Assembly: GCA_035487295.1 (NCBI GenBank)
Contig: DATHMH010000010.1
Span: 1-64,000 of the forward strand
Length of the DNA stretch: 64,000 nucleotides
Direction of reading: 5' to 3'
From: QIAW01 sp035487295
GTDB taxonomy: Bacteria; Acidobacteriota; Terriglobia; Terriglobales; Acidobacteriaceae
Both the position numbers and the translations under genes were made by a program. Positions 59,201-64,000 of the stretch are shown one piece after another (positions within the stretch are counted from its first letter, which is position 1; each line of letters opens with the position of its first letter). The notes below the pieces were generated by a model that was given only the letters and a program-made list of their open reading frames with translations, made no database searches and was not told the DNA's origin.

Positions 59201-61351
59201 ATGACGAAAGCAAGACAATGTTTAACCCTTATCCTCTCTCTCGCCCTCCTCACGCCTCCTTTGCCCGCGCAGCAATCCACCGGATACACGTTCCGCGCCG
59301 AAACCGACCTGGTTCTGGTGAACGTAACCGTCCGTGACAAGAGCGGAAATCTGGTGCGCGATCTGAAGCAGAGCGACTTCTCCGTTGTGGAAGATAACAA
59401 GCCCCAACAGGTCGTATCTTTCGACATAGAAAATACCGACGCGCTCCCGCCGGCCAATGTCGAGCAGACCAAATTGCTGAGTTCGCCCAAGACCGCGGCT
59501 TCCACGCTGGCGCCGCAAAATCCCGCGCCGGCAAGCACGGCTGCGGCTCTCAAAGACCGCCGTCTTATCATTCTCTTCTTCGATCTCAGCTCCATGCAGC
59601 CCGATGAGATTGATCGCGCCGCCACCGCGGCGGAAAACTACGTTGATAAGCAGATGCAGCCCGCTGACCTGGTCTCTGTAGTCTCGCTCGGCAGTTCCCT
59701 GCTGGTGAACCAGGATTTCACCTCCGACCACAACCTGCTGCTGAAGACGCTGCACTCCTTCAATCTGGGCGCCGGCGCCGGATACGAAGAAGGCGCCACC
59801 GGCACAACCGAAGGCACGCCCGATACCGCCCAGGCCTTCACCCCCGACGACACCGAATACAACATCTTTAATACCGACCGCCGGCTTGAGGCGCTGCGCT
59901 CCATCGGCGAGCAGCTCGCGCACGTGGACCAGAAGAAATCGCTCATTTATATCTCCAGCGGCATGAATCGCACCGGCATCGAGAACCAGTCGGAGCTGCG
60001 CGCCGCCGTGAACGCCGCGGTGCGCGCTAACCTTTCTATCTATACGCTCGATATTCGTGGATTGCAGGCGATAGTGGCGGGCGGCGAAGCGCAATCGGCA
60101 AGCTTGCGCGGCACTTCGGCATACTCCGGTCAGTCTACATTGAATCAGTTTGATTCCAATTTTGCCAGCCAGGAGACACTGGTTACGCTCGCCGGTGACA
60201 CCGGCGGCAAGGCCTTCCTCGATTCCAATGATTTCGGCAGGGTCTTTCGCGGCGTTCAGGAAGATACTTCAACCTATTATGTCCTGGGATATCACAGCAG
60301 CAACCCCGCCCGCGACGGTCGCTATCGTCGCATTGCCGTGCAGGTGAACCGTCCGGGAGTGAAGGTCGAATACCGCCACGGCTACTACGCTCCTGCGGAC
60401 TTTCAGCACTCCACCCATGATGACAGGGAGCGGCAACTGGAAGAAGAGCTGGCCTCTGAGCTGCCCAGCACCGACCTGCCTGTCTATCTCTCCACCGGAT
60501 ACTTCCGTTTGGCAGATAACAAATTCTTCGTCCCCGTTTCGGTTGTAGTACCGGGCTCTGCTATCCCGTTCACCCGCAACGGCGACCAGGATAAGGCAAC
60601 ACTCGATGTCCTTGGCGTCGTGCTCGATGAAACCAAGCAGGCGGTCAGCCAGATTCGCGACACCGTCAAGCTGAACCTGAATACTTCTGCCGAAGTGCAG
60701 CGCAAGAATGTGCAATACGACGCCGGACTGCTGCTGCCGCCGGGAAAATATCACTTGAAGCTCGTGGTACGCGAGAACCAGAGCGGGCAAATGGGTTCGT
60801 TTGAAACCGACATCGTTATTCCCGATTTGAAAACCACGCCACTCAAATTAAAGATGAGCTCGGTCGTGCTCAGCAGCCAGATTCAGCCTTCGAGCCGCAA
60901 AGGTGACAATCCCCTGGTGCGTGATGGATCGGAGCTGATCCCCAACGTGACGCATGTCTTTTCCTCTGGCCAGCACCTGTATTTTTATTACGAGGTTTAC
61001 GATCCCGCCCACGACAACGGCAGAAATAGCGCCCCGGAGAATAACAACGCCGGCAAAGCAGCCGCGAACAACCCTGCCAGCACACCGGCCACAAACAGCA
61101 AAATAGCAGGTAAATCTGCGATTCACGTTATGACCAGCGTCGCTTTCTTCAAGGGAAAAGCCAAAGCTTACGAAACTCCCATGGTTGAAGCCAAAGAAAT
61201 CAACGCGCCCAATCGCCGCGCTACCGTGTTCCAGCTCGATGTCCCGTTGACCGAGCTGAAGCCCGGCTTCTATACCTGCCAGGTAAACGTAATTGACGAT
61301 GCCGCCGGACACTTCCTCTTCCCGCGCCTGGCATTGCTTGTGCGCCAGTAA
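59201..61351 (+). CDS. VWFA-related Acidobacterial protein (VWA domain), secreted
   Basis: 716 residues. Signal peptide MTKARQCLTLILSLALLTPP followed by LPAQQ. The N-terminal part (about 30-80: FRAETDLVLVNVTVRDKSGN, LVRDLKQSDFSVVEDNKPQQ) is the signature of the VWFA-related Acidobacterial family (TIGR03436). The VWA domain spans about 118-360 with MIDAS-like D128-L-S130-S-M in FFDLSSMQPDEIDRA, and STYYVLGYHSSNPARDGRYR, another family landmark. The C-terminal half (about 395-716) has extra beta domains (ELASELPSTDLPVYLSTGYF and others) and ends FPRLALLVRQ. A frame continues upstream to 59063 but reads repeat DNA, so I start at ATG 59201. Interaction with proteins outside the cell is presumed. 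Eight bases separate the receptor stop from the extended frame, 145 from the chosen start. Confidence 0.92.
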   Translation: MTKARQCLTLILSLALLTPPLPAQQSTGYTFRAETDLVLVNVTVRDKSGNLVRDLKQSDFSVVEDNKPQQVVSFDIENTDALPPANVEQTKLLSSPKTAASTLAPQNPAPASTAAALKDRRLIILFFDLSSMQPDEIDRAATAAENYVDKQMQPADLVSVVSLGSSLLVNQDFTSDHNLLLKTLHSFNLGAGAGYEEGATGTTEGTPDTAQAFTPDDTEYNIFNTDRRLEALRSIGEQLAHVDQKKSLIYISSGMNRTGIENQSELRAAVNAAVRANLSIYTLDIRGLQAIVAGGEAQSASLRGTSAYSGQSTLNQFDSNFASQETLVTLAGDTGGKAFLDSNDFGRVFRGVQEDTSTYYVLGYHSSNPARDGRYRRIAVQVNRPGVKVEYRHGYYAPADFQHSTHDDRERQLEEELASELPSTDLPVYLSTGYFRLADNKFFVPVSVVVPGSAIPFTRNGDQDKATLDVLGVVLDETKQAVSQIRDTVKLNLNTSAEVQRKNVQYDAGLLLPPGKYHLKLVVRENQSGQMGSFETDIVIPDLKTTPLKLKMSSVVLSSQIQPSSRKGDNPLVRDGSELIPNVTHVFSSGQHLYFYYEVYDPAHDNGRNSAPENNNAGKAAANNPASTPATNSKIAGKSAIHVMTSVAFFKGKAKAYETPMVEAKEINAPNRRATVFQLDVPLTELKPGFYTCQVNVIDDAAGHFLFPRLALLVRQ

Positions 61352-61398
61352 GTGGTGCGGCAGTAAGTAACGAGGCATTCTCTGAACGACTCTCAACA

Positions 61399-61457
61399 AT
61401 CCGCGTGAATCGGTGAAATCCGCGGTTGCTTTGCTCGAAACTCGAAACTTGAAACTG
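61399..61457 (+). repeat. ATCCGCG and GAAACTT spacer repeats after the VWA gene
   Basis: 61399-61425 is ATCCGCGTGAATCGGTGAAA then TCCGCGG (cf. 2746-2774); 61433-61457 is GCTCGAAACTCGAAACTTGA then AACTG (cf. 20657-20681). Two spacer-repeat families are adjacent here in the 210 base gap before the next gene. Confidence 0.6.
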
Positions 61458-61561
61458 TTCCTTGCCGGGGTTCTCCACATGCGTCAAGCGCGTGTGGGGA
61501 TTGCGTTTGCTTCTTGCCTGTTCTGCAGGGGTACTCTGCCCATACTATAATGTTCTCTGTT

Positions 61562-63235
61562 ATGCGCCGAGCGCCAGTTCGGTTTTGGTCCTGGGTCGCC
61601 TTTTTCTCTCTCTTTTGTGCGGCCTGCGCTTTTGTTGTCCCCATCGAAGCGCAAATTGTTTCCCTCGATGGCACGCCACTTCAAGATAACTCTCAGGGCG
61701 TGTATACGCTGAATGGAACTGTGATCAATTCCGTAACAGGCGAGCCTTTGAGTCGCGCGGTGGTAGAGCTCTCCGGCGATGGCGGGCGTGTGACGTTTAC
61801 CGACCATGAGGGCCGCTTTCAATTTAAAGGACTGCCGCTGTTGCGGACCACTCTCATCGCGCATAAACCCGGTTTCTTCAATGAGAATGAGCTGCGCCAG
61901 GGCCGCTCGCCTCGCACCGCTGTGGATGTTGGCCCCGACATACCGCCGGTGGTGATCAAACTGACGCCTGACGCCGTGATCTCCGGGCGGGTGAGCGAGG
62001 CAAACGGCGAGCCGCTCGAAGGAGTTTCGCTGAGTTTCAGCGATTTCCGCATTGTGAACGGACGCAAGCAGTTACAGCAGCGGGGCAACACGAGCACCAA
62101 TGAAAATGGCGAGTTCCGCATGCCCAATCTCACGCCTGGCGCTTATTACATCGCAGCGCGGCCAGGGTTGCGCCGCAAGCTGGCGGCGAAGGATGGAAGC
62201 AAAGAGCAGGCCCTGCCCAACGTTTACTATCCTGACGCCTCCGATCTTTCAACCGCTGCGCCAATTCAACTCGCTGCCGGCCAGCAGATACATTTGGATT
62301 TCACCCTCCGGCCCGCGCCTGTATTCGTTATCGCCGGCACGATCACAGGTTACGTTCCGGGGAGTGGGGTCAACCTGCGGTTCGTGAACAGCTCGGGCGA
62401 TGAAATTTCGTCCGCAGTGCAGCTTAACCAGGAAACCGGATCATTCCAGGCGCGAGTTGTCTCAGCCGGTCCGTGCATCGTGGAAGCTCACGCCCAGGGC
62501 CCTGACGGGCGTCCTCTCTACGCCGAGAAATCTTTGATTCTTAGCGGAGACCTCGCTGGCGTTCAGCTTGCTCTTATTCAGGCGCTTTCGATTCCTATCG
62601 TGGTGCAGATGGAAGCCACCAAGGCGCAGCCGGAGGGCGAAGGTACGCCCAACGTCTCCGACAGCAACCGGAAAAAATTGGTCCCTGTTTCCATTCGCCT
62701 CCATCCGCTGGAGCCCTCTCGTTCCGAGGCGTCGAGCAGCGTCGAGGGAGATAAAGAAAATCCTTCCTTGGTGATTCGCAACATCGAAGAAGGAAAGTAC
62801 CGGATTGAGGCTACGACCAGCGATAGCTCCTGGTACGTAAAATCCATCACATACGGCAGCGCCGACCTGCTTCGGGAAGATCTGGTGATTGCACCCGGCG
62901 AATTGGCGTCTCTCGACGTCGTACTGGGCAATGACGGCGCCACACTGACCGGAACGGTGGATTCCGATGAGGTTCAGGAGTCGGCCATGGTATTGCTCAT
63001 ACCTGAGAGTACCCCGGAAAATCCGAAAACGGTTTACCTCAATGCGCCCGGCGAATTCCAGGTAAGCGGACTTGCTCCCGGTGGATATAAAGTGCTTGCT
63101 TTCGATCATCTCGATGGAGTGGAGTATACAAATCCTGACGTTTTGCGCGGATACTCGGCAAAGGCCACGCAAATCAGCCTGCAATCGAATGAAGAAGCCA
63201 GCGTCAAAGTCGACCTGATCCGGATAGGAGAATAG
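61562..63235 (+). CDS. Secreted carboxypeptidase-regulatory-like domain protein
   Basis: 557 residues. Signal peptide MRRAPVRFWSWVAFFSLFCA then ACAFVVPIEA. At least two Cna-B/CarboxypepD_reg-type domains: about 32-110 (YTLNGTVINSVTGEPLSRAV, FTDHEGRFQFKGLPLLRTTL) and about 125-215 (AVISGRVSEANGEPLEGVSL, NENGEFRMPNLTPGAYYIAA). The remainder repeats the same beta-sandwich pattern, for example APVFVIAGTITGYVPGSGVN and LGNDGATLTGTVDSDEVQES. No catalytic residues; such proteins may act as extracellular scaffolds or adhesins. ATG 61562 gives the best signal peptide; ATG 61550 is an alternative. The next gene starts six bases downstream. Confidence 0.85.
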   Translation: MRRAPVRFWSWVAFFSLFCAACAFVVPIEAQIVSLDGTPLQDNSQGVYTLNGTVINSVTGEPLSRAVVELSGDGGRVTFTDHEGRFQFKGLPLLRTTLIAHKPGFFNENELRQGRSPRTAVDVGPDIPPVVIKLTPDAVISGRVSEANGEPLEGVSLSFSDFRIVNGRKQLQQRGNTSTNENGEFRMPNLTPGAYYIAARPGLRRKLAAKDGSKEQALPNVYYPDASDLSTAAPIQLAAGQQIHLDFTLRPAPVFVIAGTITGYVPGSGVNLRFVNSSGDEISSAVQLNQETGSFQARVVSAGPCIVEAHAQGPDGRPLYAEKSLILSGDLAGVQLALIQALSIPIVVQMEATKAQPEGEGTPNVSDSNRKKLVPVSIRLHPLEPSRSEASSSVEGDKENPSLVIRNIEEGKYRIEATTSDSSWYVKSITYGSADLLREDLVIAPGELASLDVVLGNDGATLTGTVDSDEVQESAMVLLIPESTPENPKTVYLNAPGEFQVSGLAPGGYKVLAFDHLDGVEYTNPDVLRGYSAKATQISLQSNEEASVKVDLIRIGE

Positions 63236-63240
63236 CCAGC

Positions 63241-64000
63241 TTGTCTCCCAAAGCCGTCTGTCTGCTGCTTTTCACTCTCGCGCTGTTTTCTCTCGGACTC
63301 GTCGCCCAGCAACCAAGCGCTCCGGCTTCCGAAGCTGCACGCAAAACTTTCCAGATCAGCGGCACCGTGGTCCATGCCCAGAACGGTGGGCCGCTTGCGC
63401 AAACCGAGGTTTCGATCAGCCCTGTCGGGAACCGCGACGCGTTCCCTGCCCCTCAAACTATGGTGACCGGCGAAGATGGCCGGTTCCTGTTTAAAAACGT
63501 AAGCCCCGGCAAGTATTCGCTGGTCGCCGAGCACAAGGGATTCCCCCGGCAAGCGCTCGACGAGCATGAATACTACTCCACCGCCATCGCGGTAGGCCCC
63601 GATAAAGTGTCAGACAACATCGTGTTTCGCCTGCTGCCCGATGGGTCCATCTCCGGCAAGATCAGCGACGAAGACGGCGACCCGGTGCGGAACGGACAGG
63701 TGATGCTTTTTGAGAAACGAGTGGAAGAGGGAGAGCGGGGTATTTTCAGGCGAGTGCAGACCCAGACCGATGACCTGGGGCTTTATCATTTCGGGCATCT
63801 TCAGCCGGGCACTTACTTTGTCGTAGTTTCGGCGCAACCCTGGTATGCGCAATTCAGGCTGCCCACGGTAACGGCCGACAACGGCAATGCCGAACTTGAC
63901 CGGGCATACCCGCTTACATACTATCCGGCGGCGGATGATCCCGATGGAGCCAGCGCCATCGCGGTTGAACCGGGTAACCAGCTCACCGCCGATATTATTT
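63241..64000 (+). CDS. Secreted carboxypeptidase-regulatory-like domain protein (3' partial)
   Basis: Cut by the end of the window; 253 codons visible from TTG 63241. Signal peptide AVCLLLFTLALFSLGLVAQQ. Domains: about 38-95 (FQISGTVVHAQNGGPLAQTE, VTGEDGRFLFKNVSPGKYSL) and about 135-200 (GSISGKISDEDGDPVRNGQV, TDDLGLYHFGHLQPGTYFVV), then VTADNGNAELDRAYPLTYYP. It is a close relative of the gene just upstream in layout, probably a tandem paralogue, with six bases between stop and start. The TTG start has no ATG rival nearby; a ribosome binding site (AGGAG) lies in the tail of the upstream gene. Confidence 0.85.
   Translation, partial: MSPKAVCLLLFTLALFSLGLVAQQPSAPASEAARKTFQISGTVVHAQNGGPLAQTEVSISPVGNRDAFPAPQTMVTGEDGRFLFKNVSPGKYSLVAEHKGFPRQALDEHEYYSTAIAVGPDKVSDNIVFRLLPDGSISGKISDEDGDPVRNGQVMLFEKRVEEGERGIFRRVQTQTDDLGLYHFGHLQPGTYFVVVSAQPWYAQFRLPTVTADNGNAELDRAYPLTYYPAADDPDGASAIAVEPGNQLTADII

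Noticed and set aside
59222..60094. 290-codon frame antisense to the VWA gene
   Set aside because: Shadow of a well supported gene.

Overview
The window is a 64 kb piece of a GC-rich bacterial chromosome that most resembles Acidobacteriota, class Terriglobia (inferred from gene content, not from a marker tree). The best indicators are the VWFA-related Acidobacterial protein at 59201-61351, the very large TonB-receptor-like protein with an N-terminal carboxypeptidase-regulatory domain at 55696-59055, the carboxypeptidase-regulatory secreted proteins after it, PadR regulators, and many short dispersed intergenic repeats. I see no rRNA or tRNA gene, CRISPR array, integrase or intact transposase. 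Most of the window is ordinary chromosomal housekeeping and cell-envelope sequence.

Layout. 1-2711: ABC-2 exporter (ATPase cut by the window edge, permease) and a DUF420 cytochrome-oxidase-assembly-like protein. 2791-6806 (minus): a protein with fifteen 19-residue repeats and a GAF-like domain, then a soluble lytic transglycosylase. 7004-10578: CuA-like lipoprotein, ECF sigma factor with overlapping anti-sigma gene, a small CxxC protein, and a GAF-GAF-GGDEF protein with a degenerate active site. 10703-19001: M48 peptidase, inositol-3-phosphate synthase divergent from an SDR, DedA protein, small proteins, and a chdC/hemQ-DUF1326-DUF2182 cluster. 19240-30058: endonuclease III, secreted proteins, S9 peptidase, a PadR plus membrane-protein module followed by a remnant of a second S9 peptidase gene, TPR protein, methyltransferase.

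30092-34153 (minus) is a compact tetrapyrrole operon, hemX/ccsA-like, hemA, hemC, hemD, with overlapping stops and starts in the first two junctions. 34241-35178 is a divergent MarR/VOC pair with two near-identical palindromes between them. 35270-46652 holds mutS, a GT51-like protein lacking much of its catalytic region, a NagZ-like hexosaminidase, a secreted cupredoxin plus di-heme lipoprotein pair, anhydro-MurNAc kinase and an MFS carrier. Slt, NagZ and AnmK together point to peptidoglycan turnover and recycling. 46699-55306 (minus) has a universal stress protein and an MdtABC-type RND efflux operon with two pump subunits. 55696-64000 is the Acidobacteriota-style secreted/outer-membrane cluster.

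The intergenic DNA is unusually patterned. It has two copies of a roughly 90 bp triple-hairpin REP-like element, several copies of a GTTACTTAGTAAC motif followed by a C-rich tract, TGTCATCCTGAGC-type elements, and short quasi-tandem spacers such as repeated GAGTACT, GAAACTT or AGCTTG units. The strongest leads are the 19-residue-repeat GAF protein, the probable c-di-GMP receptor made from a broken GGDEF domain, the PadR module that appears to have replaced most of a duplicated S9 peptidase gene, and the truncated GT51 protein. I did not find a clearly new multi-gene defence or biosynthetic system.
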